DNA from: Pelotalea chapellei
Lineage (GTDB): Bacteria; Desulfobacterota; Desulfuromonadia; Geobacterales; Pseudopelobacteraceae
Assembly: GCF_018531195.1 (NCBI RefSeq)
Contig: NZ_JAHDYS010000010.1
Span: 1-64,000 of the forward strand
DNA length: 64,000 nucleotides
Direction of reading: 5' to 3'
The notes under the pieces were generated by a model that searched no databases, had not been told where the DNA came from, and was given only the letters and a program-made list of their open reading frames with translations. This document shows positions 43,617 through 52,096 of the stretch, piece after piece. The number at the start of each line of letters is the position of its first letter. The stretch's first letter is position 1. Position numbers and translations under genes: made by a program.

Positions 43617-43917
43617 TGTTTTTTCTCTCCTGCGGTCCAGCCCCTGCCAGTGGGCCTTATTATAGAAATATTTAGATTAAATTTACCTTCAAAGCACCTT
43701 TTGTCAATCTCCTGATGCCGCTTGACTGTTGCTCCAGCTCGATCCCCTCCGGCTTGCCAAAGTACAATTGTATGTTACATAAAACTGAACAGGATGCACC
43801 AGCGTTGAGCGTTCGATCTGGAAAATCACGCTTTTAAGTATTTAATGTTTCGGCGTTATTGTTGGAAAAACATCGACGGTCGATAATTCAAGAAGCCTGA
43901 ATCAAAAGGAGAACCAA
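43617..43917. other. Intergenic region before ferredoxin-PDH cluster
   Basis: 301 bp. Contains a perfect 10-bp palindrome TACAATTGTA near 43762-43771 and ATCGAC-G-GTCGAT at 43872-43884, 30 bp before the ferredoxin ribosome site. These are candidate operators. No gene or riboswitch recognised. Confidence 0.4.
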
Positions 43918-44112
43918 ATGGCACGCAAACCATGGGTAGATGAGGATGCATGCATCAGCTGCGGTCTATGTATCAACAATTTACCGGATGTTTTCCAGTT
44001 TGCCGATAACGGCAAGGCTGAATGTTACGATCCAGAGGGAGCCAGCGAACAGGAGATCCAGAGTGAGGCAATTGATGCCTGCCCGGTACTGTGCATTCAC
44101 TGGAAAGATTGA
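43918..44112 (+). CDS. Single-cluster 4Fe-4S ferredoxin
   Basis: 64 aa. CISCGLCINNLPDVFQF near the start supplies three Cys (CxxCxxC) and CPVLCIHW near the end the fourth, so one [4Fe-4S] cluster of the monocluster type. AAAGGAGAACC site before the ATG. It is 51 bp upstream of the E1alpha gene and may be cotranscribed; electron exchange with the PDH region is inference. Confidence 0.9.
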   Translation: MARKPWVDEDACISCGLCINNLPDVFQFADNGKAECYDPEGASEQEIQSEAIDACPVLCIHWKD

Positions 44113-44163
44113 TTTTCATTGTGTCAGGAGTGCGTCAGCCCAATTCAAGCGGGGTGAAAAACG

Positions 44164-45141
44164 ATGGAGGTACGACTGCGTGCTGTCCTGGCCGATAAAG
44201 AGCTGATCAGGCTCTACCGGCAGATGGTGTTGTCCAGGGAATTTGAGGATGCCTGCGCCGAGCAGTATACGAAGGGCAATATAACCGGATTTCTGCATTT
44301 GTACACTGGTCAGGAGGCTGTGGCGGTAGGTGCCACCGCGGCATTGGGGCGAGATGATTATATTCTCTCAGCCTATCGTGAACATGCCCAGGCAATCGTC
44401 CGCGGGGCGGAGCCTCGCAGAGTCATGGCTGAATTGTTTGGCAAAGCCACCGGCATGTGCAAGGGCAAGGGGGGGTCGATGCATCTCTTCGATCCGGAGC
44501 TCAGCTTCATGGGTGGCTACGCTATAGTGGGGGGACAACTTCCCATAGCGGTTGGTCTGGCACTCAGTGCCGTTCAGCGTGGTGAAAACCGTATTACAGC
44601 ATGCTTTTTCGGAGATGGTGCCGTCAATCAGGGCACCTTTCACGAATCCCTTAATTGGGCGCGACTCTGGGAACTTCCGGTTTTGTTTATTTGCGAAAAC
44701 AATTTCTACGGCATTGGAACCGAGATGCACCGTTCTTCAGCCTTGGCCAGCATCCACAAGCGCACCTGCGGTTACGATATACCATCGGAAAAGGTGGACG
44801 GCATGGATGTGATTGCAGTTCTGCGGGCGATCAGACATGCCGCGGACAAGGTGCGCGAAGAGCAGCGCCCCTATTTTGTGGAGGCTGTGACCTATCGTTT
44901 CAGGGGGCATTCCATGTCGGATCCCGCCAAATATCGCAGTGCCGCCGAGCATGAGATGTGGAAGGCCAGGGATCCCATTCCATCCTTTGCCAAGCGATTG
45001 ATTGAAGAAGTAATTGTTACTGAAAGCGAATTGGCTGAGATTAGAAAGGAGTGCAGCGAGGAGGTATCAGAAGCGGTCCGTTTTGCGGAGGAATCTCCCT
45101 GGCCGGAGGATGATGAAGTGTATGAGGATGTGTATGTTTAA
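44164..45141 (+). CDS. pdhA: Pyruvate dehydrogenase E1 alpha subunit
   Basis: 325 aa. Thiamine diphosphate motif GDGAVNQGTFHESLNWARLW, then ending in ENNFYG (about residues 149-182). GFLHLYTGQEAVAVG and FRGHSMSDPAKYR (phosphorylation-loop region) fit the alpha subunit of alpha2beta2 2-oxo-acid dehydrogenases. Pyruvate is the most likely substrate, but acetoin-type enzymes look similar. Followed by E1 beta and E2. Confidence 0.9.
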   Translation: MEVRLRAVLADKELIRLYRQMVLSREFEDACAEQYTKGNITGFLHLYTGQEAVAVGATAALGRDDYILSAYREHAQAIVRGAEPRRVMAELFGKATGMCKGKGGSMHLFDPELSFMGGYAIVGGQLPIAVGLALSAVQRGENRITACFFGDGAVNQGTFHESLNWARLWELPVLFICENNFYGIGTEMHRSSALASIHKRTCGYDIPSEKVDGMDVIAVLRAIRHAADKVREEQRPYFVEAVTYRFRGHSMSDPAKYRSAAEHEMWKARDPIPSFAKRLIEEVIVTESELAEIRKECSEEVSEAVRFAEESPWPEDDEVYEDVYV

Positions 45142-45234
45142 GAGGCAGTCCCGTGGGTCTCTGAGTCTGAACCTTTGGGTTGACACTGAGTGGCTAAGAG
45201 ACTCCGTGACTTTGCGACTGCCTTTGGAGGTGGT

Positions 45235-46227
45235 ATGCCGGAGATGACCTATCGCGATGCCATCAACCTTGCTCTCAAGGAAGAGATGCGGCGTGATTCC
45301 TCGGTGGTAACCTGGGGAGAGGATGTTGCGCTTTACGAAGGTTCCTTCAAGGTAACCCGTGGGCTATTGGCTGAATTTGGAGAGGAGAGGGTCAAGGATA
45401 CTCCTATTTCGGAAAACACCATTATCGGTGTTGCCATTGGCGCGGCAATGGGAGGATTGCGCCCGGTTGCCGAGCTGATGACCGTCAATTTCGCACTGCT
45501 CGCCATGGATCAGATCGTGAATCACATGTCCAAGATCCGCTACATGTTCGGCGGACAGACTTTTCTTCCGATGGTGATACGTGCGCCAGGGGGGGGCGGC
45601 AGCCAACTGGCAGCGCAGCATTCCCAAAGCCTGGAGACTTTTTTCATGCACTGCCCCGGGATGTATGTGGCAATGCCGACTACCCCGGCCGATGCAAAAG
45701 GACTTCTCAAAACAGCTATCCGGGACAACAATCCGGTCATGTTTCTTGAACATGAACTGCTCTACAACAGCAAGGGAGAGGTGCCGGAAGACCCGGAATT
45801 CCTGATCCCCTTTGGCAAGGCCAATGTGATACGAGCCGGGAGTGATGTGACCATAGTAGCCTATTCCCGAATGACGGCTCTTGCGCTAGAGGCAGCCATA
45901 GAGCTGGAACGGGAAAGTATTTCCTGCGAGGTGGTCGATCTGCGAACGCTGACGCCGCTGGATACAGAAACGTTTATTTCATCTGCCCGCAAGACCGGCA
46001 GAGCAGTAGTGGTGGAAGAGTGCTGGCATTCAGCGGGACTGGGGGGGGACATCGCCTGGCGTATCCATAATGCCTGCTTTGAAACGCTGCTTGTACCGGT
46101 GGCCCGTGTTTCAGGGCTTGATGTACCGATGCCTTACTCTCGCAAGCTTGAAAAACTCTGCATCCCTCAGGTGTCTTCAATCATTCAGGCGGTGCGGAGT
46201 GTGCTGTCCGGCGCATCCCAAGGGTGA
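45235..46227 (+). CDS. pdhB: Pyruvate dehydrogenase E1 beta subunit
   Basis: 330 aa from the ATG at 45235 with TGGAGG; the ATG at 45190 lacks a site. Opens MPEMTYRDAINLALKEEM; typical GEDVALYEGSFKVT, then RVKDTPISENTIIGVAIGAA and a FEVVDLRTLTPLD-type C-terminal domain (here CEVVDLRTLTPLD). Forms the E1 heterotetramer with pdhA, decarboxylating pyruvate and passing acetyl to lipoyl-E2. 93 bp after pdhA. Confidence 0.9.
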   Translation: MPEMTYRDAINLALKEEMRRDSSVVTWGEDVALYEGSFKVTRGLLAEFGEERVKDTPISENTIIGVAIGAAMGGLRPVAELMTVNFALLAMDQIVNHMSKIRYMFGGQTFLPMVIRAPGGGGSQLAAQHSQSLETFFMHCPGMYVAMPTTPADAKGLLKTAIRDNNPVMFLEHELLYNSKGEVPEDPEFLIPFGKANVIRAGSDVTIVAYSRMTALALEAAIELERESISCEVVDLRTLTPLDTETFISSARKTGRAVVVEECWHSAGLGGDIAWRIHNACFETLLVPVARVSGLDVPMPYSRKLEKLCIPQVSSIIQAVRSVLSGASQG

Positions 46228-46276
46228 GTCCACCTTGAGTTAACAATGAAAATCGCCGGACAGAGGAGAAGGCTTC

Positions 46277-47683
46277 ATGACTGAAATCACCATGCCGAAG
46301 TTATCGGATACCATGACCGAGGGGGTGCTTGGGGAGTGGAAAAAGTCAGTGGGCGATCAGGTTTCCAAAGGTGACATTATTGCCGAAGTAGAGACTGACA
46401 AGGCGACCATGGAACTTGAGGCATTTACATCCGGTATATTGGTGGAACAGCGTGTGAGAGCCGGAGAAACGATTGCCGTAGGTGCGGTGATCGGGGTAAT
46501 CGGTGAAGCTGAACAGGCAACGAAAACATCGGCACCGGTTGAAACCAAGCCGGCAGCGCCTGCTGAAGTCAGAGTGACAACTTCCGAGGCCAAGCCTCCA
46601 GCGCATGTGGAACACGAGCCGCCAGCTCCTGCCGAAGAAGCTGTGCTTCCGGACGAAAATCAACAGACTGCAGAGTTTCGTCTTCCTGCACCGGGCCCTG
46701 AAACCGATCTGCACGAAGAAACAGGCAAGATGGGTAGTGCCCCGGAACAGCAGGTGGAAGCAAGAACCACTGAATCGGATAAGGCCGCTTCCGGAGAAAA
46801 GAGTGCACCAGTAGTACGAAGACGCGCCCATGAACTAGGTATTGATCTCGCTGCTGTAAATGGTAGCGGCCCGGGGGGGCGCGTTCTGCTTGATGACCTG
46901 GAAAAGTATGCCGGAATGCCGAAAGCATCAGGCAGGAAGGAGGCGGAAGAGGCAGCACCGGAAGAGAGAAAAGAGGCGGTAAGGCCTCGTGATGCGCAGG
47001 TGCACAGGGAAGGGGAGAGTCATGCTTTCAACCGCATGCAGGCTGCCATTGCCAAAACGGTTAGTGAATCCTGGCGCTCCATTCCCCATTTTTCGGTGGT
47101 TCAGGATATTCGCATGGACCGGGCCGAACAGACCCGCAGGGAATTAAAGATCAATGGCGTCCGGGTTTCGCTTACAGACATGATCATCAAGGCTGCCGCT
47201 TTGGCCCTGCTCAAGTTTCCCAAAGTCAATTCCGTCTTTAATGACAAGGGCATCATATACAATAAAGAAATCAACATCGGTATCATGGCCAAGGTGCCGG
47301 ACGGCCTGCTGGTGCCGGTTGTCAAGGGGTGTCAGGCTCTCTCGCTCCTGGAAATCTCCGGCAGTACCAGGAAACTTCTGGAGCGGGTACGTGGCGGTAC
47401 AGTCACCGAATCTGAAATAAGTGGGGGAACCTTTTCCATATCGAATCTGGGGATGTACGATATCACTCTGTTCACGGCAATCATCCTTCCTCCTCAAGTG
47501 GCAATTCTTGCAACAGGCACCGTTTGTGACGTAGTGAAGGGGGGCAAGGGAGTACCGACAGTCGAGCGTTACATGAAAGCAACATTGTCAGCCGACCATC
47601 GGGTTCTGGATGGGGTTGAGGCAGCGACATTCCTCAAGGAGTTGAAGAGAATACTGGAAAACCCGGTGCAGCTCCTGTTGTAG
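46277..47683 (+). CDS. pdhC: Dihydrolipoamide acetyltransferase (E2)
   Basis: 468 aa. One lipoyl domain (1-76, lipoyl Lys in EVETDKATMELEAF), an Ala/Pro/Glu-rich flexible linker of about 95 residues, a peripheral-subunit-binding domain about 176-212 (VVRRRAHELGIDLAAVNGSG), and the acyltransferase core (about 250-468) with ADHRVLDG near 438. One lipoyl domain per chain. E3 (lpd) is not in the window. Strong AGAGGAGAAGG site. Last gene of the pdh set; bacterioferritin follows 46 bp later. Confidence 0.93.
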   Translation: MTEITMPKLSDTMTEGVLGEWKKSVGDQVSKGDIIAEVETDKATMELEAFTSGILVEQRVRAGETIAVGAVIGVIGEAEQATKTSAPVETKPAAPAEVRVTTSEAKPPAHVEHEPPAPAEEAVLPDENQQTAEFRLPAPGPETDLHEETGKMGSAPEQQVEARTTESDKAASGEKSAPVVRRRAHELGIDLAAVNGSGPGGRVLLDDLEKYAGMPKASGRKEAEEAAPEERKEAVRPRDAQVHREGESHAFNRMQAAIAKTVSESWRSIPHFSVVQDIRMDRAEQTRRELKINGVRVSLTDMIIKAAALALLKFPKVNSVFNDKGIIYNKEINIGIMAKVPDGLLVPVVKGCQALSLLEISGSTRKLLERVRGGTVTESEISGGTFSISNLGMYDITLFTAIILPPQVAILATGTVCDVVKGGKGVPTVERYMKATLSADHRVLDGVEAATFLKELKRILENPVQLLL

Positions 47684-47729
47684 AGGCTGCAGAATGCAGC
47701 ATCAACTAGGACCTCATAAAGGAGATGGT

Positions 47730-48200
47730 ATGAAAGGAAACGAACAGGTAATCGAACAGTTGAATACCCGCCTGGCAGAAGAACTGACCTGCATCAACCA
47801 ATATATGGTGCATTCCGAGATGTGCGAAAACTGGGGTTATGAACGCCTGCACAAGCAGATTGAAAAACGCGCCTTCAAGGAGATGGTGCATGCGGAAAAA
47901 CTTATCGAGCGGATTCTGTTCCTGGAGGGCAGACCCATTGTGAGTAATCTCAACAACATTCGCATTGGGGCAGAGGTTGAGAAGATGCATCATAATGATC
48001 ATATCTCAGAAGAAACCATCATACGTGGCTACAATGAAACCATCCGATTGGCGGTGGAAGTGGGGGACAATGGAACTCGTGATTTGTTGAATTCATTGCT
48101 TAAGGATGAAGAGGAACATATCGACGAGATTGAAGCCCAACTTGACGAGATCGGTCAAATGGGCATCCAGAACTATCTAGCTGCCCAGATTCGCGAGTAA
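47730..48200 (+). CDS. bfr: Bacterioferritin
   Basis: 156 aa from the ATG at 47730 with AAAGGAG. Ferroxidase ligands in LNTRLAEELTCINQYMVHS, AFKEMVHAEKLIERILF and LLNSLLKDEEEHIDEIE; the GRP loop and a Met near residue 52-55 (KEMVHAE) fit haem-binding Bfr. Stores iron in a 24-mer and detoxifies it. Transcribed with or just after the PDH genes. Confidence 0.9.
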   Translation: MKGNEQVIEQLNTRLAEELTCINQYMVHSEMCENWGYERLHKQIEKRAFKEMVHAEKLIERILFLEGRPIVSNLNNIRIGAEVEKMHHNDHISEETIIRGYNETIRLAVEVGDNGTRDLLNSLLKDEEEHIDEIEAQLDEIGQMGIQNYLAAQIRE

Positions 48201-48232
48201 GGTCGGTCTGGAAGCAAAGGGAGGCAATGGTT

Positions 48233-48442
48233 ATGAGCGATCCTAAAATCGATGTCATGACAGCAAAGCCTGGTGGAGAATGCCACATCAGAGTCTGGTG
48301 CGACGAGTGCAAACGAAGCGACTACGCTACAAGTGGAGACAAGTATCTTTGTGTTTCGTGCGGCAAGATCATGGCGCTCGACCATGAGGTCGGCCATGAT
48401 GTGTTTCCCCATGTACGCGGAGATTATCAAAAACTGCATTGA
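48233..48442 (+). CDS. Small zinc-ribbon-like protein
   Basis: 69 aa from the ATG at 48233 (GGGAGG eight bases upstream; an ATG at 48227 is too close to it). Four Cys in VWCDECKRSDYATSG and YLCVSCGKIM give a CxxC-x(n)-CxxC ribbon. Also CHIRV and two HDVFPH-type His. Likely binds one zinc. No family recognised. Terminator at 48461-48499. Confidence 0.6.
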   Translation: MSDPKIDVMTAKPGGECHIRVWCDECKRSDYATSGDKYLCVSCGKIMALDHEVGHDVFPHVRGDYQKLH

Positions 48443-48460
48443 ACAGAGGTTTATAAGATG

Positions 48461-48499
48461 AAAACGGGCGCTATGCCGATGGCATAGCGCCCGTTTTTT
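48461..48499. terminator. Bidirectional terminator
   Basis: Perfect 14-bp arms ACGGGCGCTATGCC / GGCATAGCGCCCGT with GAT loop, T run on the plus strand and A run on the left side. Serves the plus-strand gene ending at 48442 and the convergent OmpA gene. Confidence 0.93.
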
Positions 48500-48533
48500 G
48501 CCCTTCGCAAATTACAATTCCTGCGCTCGGCAA

Positions 48534-49967
48534 CTATCTGACAACGCAATCCATTATGACAGTAATTCTCCTGTTTTTCTGGCGCCCTTCGGGGGTCGAG
48601 TTGTAGGCCACTCGGCGACTTTCTCCATATCCGACTGCCGTCAGACGGGAGCGATCGATCCCCAGTGTATTTACCAGGTAGTCCACCACGTGCTGGGCTC
48701 TCTGGCGTGATATTTTCAGATTAGCTTCTTTTCCGCCGACGTTGTCGGTATGCCCTTCAACCAGGGCGGTGACCGTGGGATATTTTTTCATGTATTCCCC
48801 GACGCTTGCAATTTCTGGATAATATTGCGGTCTGATTTCGGTGCTGTTGCTGTCGAACTCCATATTGAGCTGCATGCAAAGCGTATCGGGTGGCTTGATT
48901 TCCTTGACATCAAAGGCGCAGTCAATGATTGCATCAATGTGTCTGTTTTTCTGTTTACCTGCCTCGGTGGTATTATCAGCCACCGGGCGCCAGGGACCGT
49001 ACCCTTTAGCGGTCAGCCGGGCTGGGTCTATGCCGAATGTGGTAACCAGATATTGCTTCACACTTTCCGCGCGGGCCAAGGACAGTTTAGCGTTGTGTTC
49101 CGGAGTGCCCACGCTGTCACTGTGCCCTTCAATAACGGCTGTAGTCGTATCGTAGGTTTTCATGAAATTTCCAACCCGGGCAATTTCATCGTGAAACTCT
49201 GGCCGTATCTTACTTTTATCGATATCAAACTCAATATTCAGGCCGATACAGTACTTATATCTTCCCGGCTGTGGTTCGCTGGCCGGCACCGGTTCCAGTG
49301 GAGGCTCCTGAAGTTGAGTCTGTTGCCCTGCTTCGGGAGCCGGGGGTTGAGCCTGTGGCTCTGCTTGTGCAGGGGCAGGTTCAGCAACTATTGGAGCTGG
49401 TTGCACCGCTGCTGCCGCTGCCGGTGAACCTCCGAATGGAATATAGAGACCCAGGGAATATTCCACAGCGTTGCGGGTGTCGCCGACCTTGTAAACAAGA
49501 TGACGTACATCGCCACGCAAAGCGATGGAATCGGTTACAAAATATTTCAAGCCAAGACCATAATCGAAAACTCCTTTAGTGGTTTTGAACATGGATCCCC
49601 TGGATTCATCGAAATTGAGTCCGCCATATCCTGCCGCCACATAAGGGACCAGTCTTTTTTCTGGCATGAAATGATAAAGCAGCTCACCACCATAGCGAAA
49701 GAAATTTGCCTCACCTCCACCCCTGGTGGCATCGATTCGAGCATAATCCAGGAGTGCTTCCACTCCGAGGTGGTCGGTAAAATTGTATCCTCCCCTGATA
49801 CCAAAGAATGGCCTGGTAGCCAGGTGTTGCGGACCATCGAAGGTGATTCCGCCGATAACCGGGGAGACTGAAAATTGCCCCTCCCGATTGGCCGCCTCGG
49901 CTTGAACAGCCATCGCCACGACTAAAGACATGGCGGTGTACAACAGGTACCGTGCAAAGTGTTTCAT
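48534..49967 (-). CDS. Barrel protein with two tandem OmpA domains
   Basis: 477 aa. Signal peptide ends QAEAA. Beta-barrel about 25-185 (GYNFTDHLGVEALLDYARI, YVAAGYGGLNF), closely similar in style to the protein at 12672-13817. A Pro/Ala/Gln/Glu linker about 190-235, then two complete OmpA C-terminal domains: about 237-350 (CIGLNIEFDIDKSKIRPEF, then IEGHSDSVG) and about 361-475 (CMQLNMEFDSNSTEI, then VEGHTDNVGG). Each carries the peptidoglycan-contact motif. GGAGG site. A double wall anchor is unusual. Confidence 0.9.
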   Translation of the reverse strand: MKHFARYLLYTAMSLVVAMAVQAEAANREGQFSVSPVIGGITFDGPQHLATRPFFGIRGGYNFTDHLGVEALLDYARIDATRGGGEANFFRYGGELLYHFMPEKRLVPYVAAGYGGLNFDESRGSMFKTTKGVFDYGLGLKYFVTDSIALRGDVRHLVYKVGDTRNAVEYSLGLYIPFGGSPAAAAAVQPAPIVAEPAPAQAEPQAQPPAPEAGQQTQLQEPPLEPVPASEPQPGRYKYCIGLNIEFDIDKSKIRPEFHDEIARVGNFMKTYDTTTAVIEGHSDSVGTPEHNAKLSLARAESVKQYLVTTFGIDPARLTAKGYGPWRPVADNTTEAGKQKNRHIDAIIDCAFDVKEIKPPDTLCMQLNMEFDSNSTEIRPQYYPEIASVGEYMKKYPTVTALVEGHTDNVGGKEANLKISRQRAQHVVDYLVNTLGIDRSRLTAVGYGESRRVAYNSTPEGRQKNRRITVIMDCVVR

Positions 49968-49988
49968 AAGTTACCTCCTGTTTTGGTA

Positions 49989-50312
49989 CTACTTGAATGT
50001 TTTCAGCACATATTCCGCGATGGCACGAGCTTCTTTGTCAGGTATGGTCTGTTGATCAAACTTAATCATACCCGGACCTGGTTGACGCATGACAGCCACG
50101 ATTCCCTGCCAGTTGGTGATGCCGTTTTTTTTAAGGCTCTCCTTCTTCAGCGGTTTGTTCTGATTGATTGTATTTGCTCCATCCGGATGGCACGAGGCGC
50201 AATGTTTCTCAAACTCTTTTTCGCCGCTCAACCTGCCTTTGGCATCTGCCTCGGCATGAAGGGCAGAGAACAGCAGCGTAAATACGATTAAAAATATGGA
50301 ACGAGAGTTCAT
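49989..50312 (-). CDS. Monohaem c-type cytochrome
   Basis: 107 aa. Signal peptide to about residue 22. One haem site EKHCASCHPDGAN and an axial Met in PGPGMIKFD, then a C-terminal IAEYVLKTFK helix: a class I small cytochrome c of the periplasm. Its start overlaps the L,D-transpeptidase stop by 4 bp (ATGA). AAAGGAAAATACC before the ATG. Electron partner unknown. Confidence 0.9.
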   Translation of the reverse strand: MNSRSIFLIVFTLLFSALHAEADAKGRLSGEKEFEKHCASCHPDGANTINQNKPLKKESLKKNGITNWQGIVAVMRQPGPGMIKFDQQTIPDKEARAIAEYVLKTFK

Positions 50313-51262
50313 GGTATTTTCCTTTCCGCCGCAGATCCGGTTTTAGAAGAAGCGGCATGTCTGATGGGGGTGGCAGGCAGGTCATTTCCTGCTGTTATAT
50401 CAACCGGCATGCCCCTTTTTTCCTGCAATGCACCAAATAATTTGAAGAGATCGATTTTTTCAAGCAGGTCGTGCTCACCAAGCAGTCTGACCGCATCGTG
50501 CAGATAATTCCTGTCGTCGTAGCGGTGGACTTCCACAAAGACATTTCCATCTGCGGTAACAGCAACTTTGACAGCCTGGCTGACGATGGTGACCCTGGTT
50601 CCGGTCTGCACCAGGTTGTAGAGCTGTCGAATGTCTTCCGGGTAGAGCCTCACGCAGCCAAAACTCGATCTTCTGCCTATTCCCCAGGGTTTATCGGTGC
50701 CATGAATGAGAATGGTGCGCAGAGAGAGCCGCAGGGCATGGCTGCCGAGTGGATTGTCGGGACCTGGCGGCACAACCCGTGGAAGATAGGGTTTCTCACG
50801 GCGGACAGAATCCGGCACATACCAGGTAGGTTCGGTTTTCTTCTCGATGATAGTGAAGGTACCTACAGGTGTGTCTTTACCAAGGTCTCCGATTCCAATC
50901 GGGAAAGAAATGACTGAACCGCTCATATTGGACGGGAAGAAGTAAAGGCGGAGTTCCGGCAAGTTAATCAGTATGCCCCCTTGAAATCCGGTTGTGTCGG
51001 GCACGATCCAGGCTGCGGGGATGGTAAGCAGTGTGCCGGTGGGGGGGATATACGGATCGACATCAGGATTGGCATTCATGATGGAGTTGTAGCCCAGACC
51101 GAATCTGCGGGCTATTTCAGGCAGCGATTCATTCGGCTTGACGGCATAGCGCAGCACTGCATCATCAAAGCCAAAAGCCTGTGAATGATACTCTGATGCA
51201 CTGCCTGCACCCGGGCAGCATGCCACGAGCAGACATATGAGGATTAATAGGCCTCGGTGCAT
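50309..51262 (-). CDS. LysM-containing L,D-transpeptidase
   Basis: 317 aa from the ATG at 51262; a TTG 13 codons upstream is also in frame. Signal peptide. LysM-like domain about 40-85 (YAVKPNESLPEIARRFGLG). YkuD catalytic domain about 95-235 with FPIGIGDLGKDTPVGTF and the site IHGTDKPWGIGRRSSFGCVR, whose Cys is the nucleophile (S-F-G-C instead of the commoner S-H-G-C). Cross-links peptidoglycan, or attaches lipoprotein to it, as ErfK/YbiS/YcfS do. Next to a tethering lipoprotein and an OmpA protein. Confidence 0.9.
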   Translation of the reverse strand: MHRGLLILICLLVACCPGAGSASEYHSQAFGFDDAVLRYAVKPNESLPEIARRFGLGYNSIMNANPDVDPYIPPTGTLLTIPAAWIVPDTTGFQGGILINLPELRLYFFPSNMSGSVISFPIGIGDLGKDTPVGTFTIIEKKTEPTWYVPDSVRREKPYLPRVVPPGPDNPLGSHALRLSLRTILIHGTDKPWGIGRRSSFGCVRLYPEDIRQLYNLVQTGTRVTIVSQAVKVAVTADGNVFVEVHRYDDRNYLHDAVRLLGEHDLLEKIDLFKLFGALQEKRGMPVDITAGNDLPATPIRHAASSKTGSAAERKIP

Positions 51263-51342
51263 GATAGAGGGGGGAGAAAGACCCCAGACGTCAGGCGTCA
51301 AACGTCGGGCAATGGTCCGACATCTGACCTCCGTTGTCTGAT

Positions 51343-51756
51343 CTACTTCTTCTGATGCAGATTGAACATTTTGTCGCTTCGCTTGAGCGCGTCCTGAGCT
51401 GCTGCTTCGGCGCTGTTGGCCTTATCCAGCGCGGCTTTTGCCATATCCCGGGCCTCACGGATGGCGGTTTGGTCGGCTGGCGACAGTTCTGCACGGGGTG
51501 CTGGTTTGTTCTCCATGGTCGTCATTCTGGTATCAAGGGTTGTTAATTTCGATTCCATCGCCGGCACTCTCGAGTCCAGTACCGTTACCCGCGAATCCAG
51601 AGCCGGAACGCGTGCATCGAGAGTTGACATCTTCTGCTCGAGTGTACTCAGTCGCTCCACTATGGGGTCGGTCTGTGTGCTGACATACCCTTTTGTAGCA
51701 CAGCCTGAAACAAGTGCCAGTCCCACCAGCATCAACGGCATTTTCATACGCATCAT
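51343..51756 (-). CDS. Heptad-repeat lipoprotein (Lpp-like)
   Basis: 137 aa. Lipobox ALVSGCATK. The mature part has about six 7-residue repeats with LDxRV (LDARVPALDSRVTVLDSRV), a coiled-coil zipper, and a second helix rich in Ala (AKAALDKANSAEAAAQDAL) ending KMFNLHQKK. The Lys-rich end could be a peptidoglycan attachment site like Lpp's C-terminal Lys; that is inference. GGAGG site. Immediately upstream of the L,D-transpeptidase, which catalyses such links in other bacteria. Confidence 0.8.
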   Translation of the reverse strand: MMRMKMPLMLVGLALVSGCATKGYVSTQTDPIVERLSTLEQKMSTLDARVPALDSRVTVLDSRVPAMESKLTTLDTRMTTMENKPAPRAELSPADQTAIREARDMAKAALDKANSAEAAAQDALKRSDKMFNLHQKK

Positions 51757-52096
51757 AATTATTACCTCCTGGCCTCATTATTTGAAGTACCGGAACGTGA
51801 GCTCACCGGCTCCCGTTACTCTGGCGTAACTTCATCGCTTTCTGGTGCTTATTGCTTATTGCTCTGGGGATATTTGAAAAATTGCCCGGGCTACAGCTGC
51901 TGAACAAACATGCTGTGGTTATTATACTGTAAAAATAAATTTTTTCTTTAATGACAAATTTTTTACGTAGCTGCTTTTTTACGTGCCCTTTCGGTAATGC
52001 GTTTTCCCGTAGCCCATTGACGCCTCTACTCTAATCGGATTACACTCACCATCTCTGCTGCATTTAGAAAATATCCAATCCGCTACCGGAGCCCCC
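51757..52096. other. Intergenic region upstream of gltB
   Basis: 340 bp between divergent genes, with an AT-rich core (51915-51965). A weak promoter candidate TTGACG (52017-52022), 18 bp, TACACT lies before gltB. No gene recognised. Confidence 0.4.

Noticed and set aside
43617-43917. Possible riboswitch before the ferredoxin-PDH cluster
   Set aside because: Only short palindromes; no conserved core of known riboswitches (c-di-GMP, cobalamin, glycine, TPP) was found by eye.
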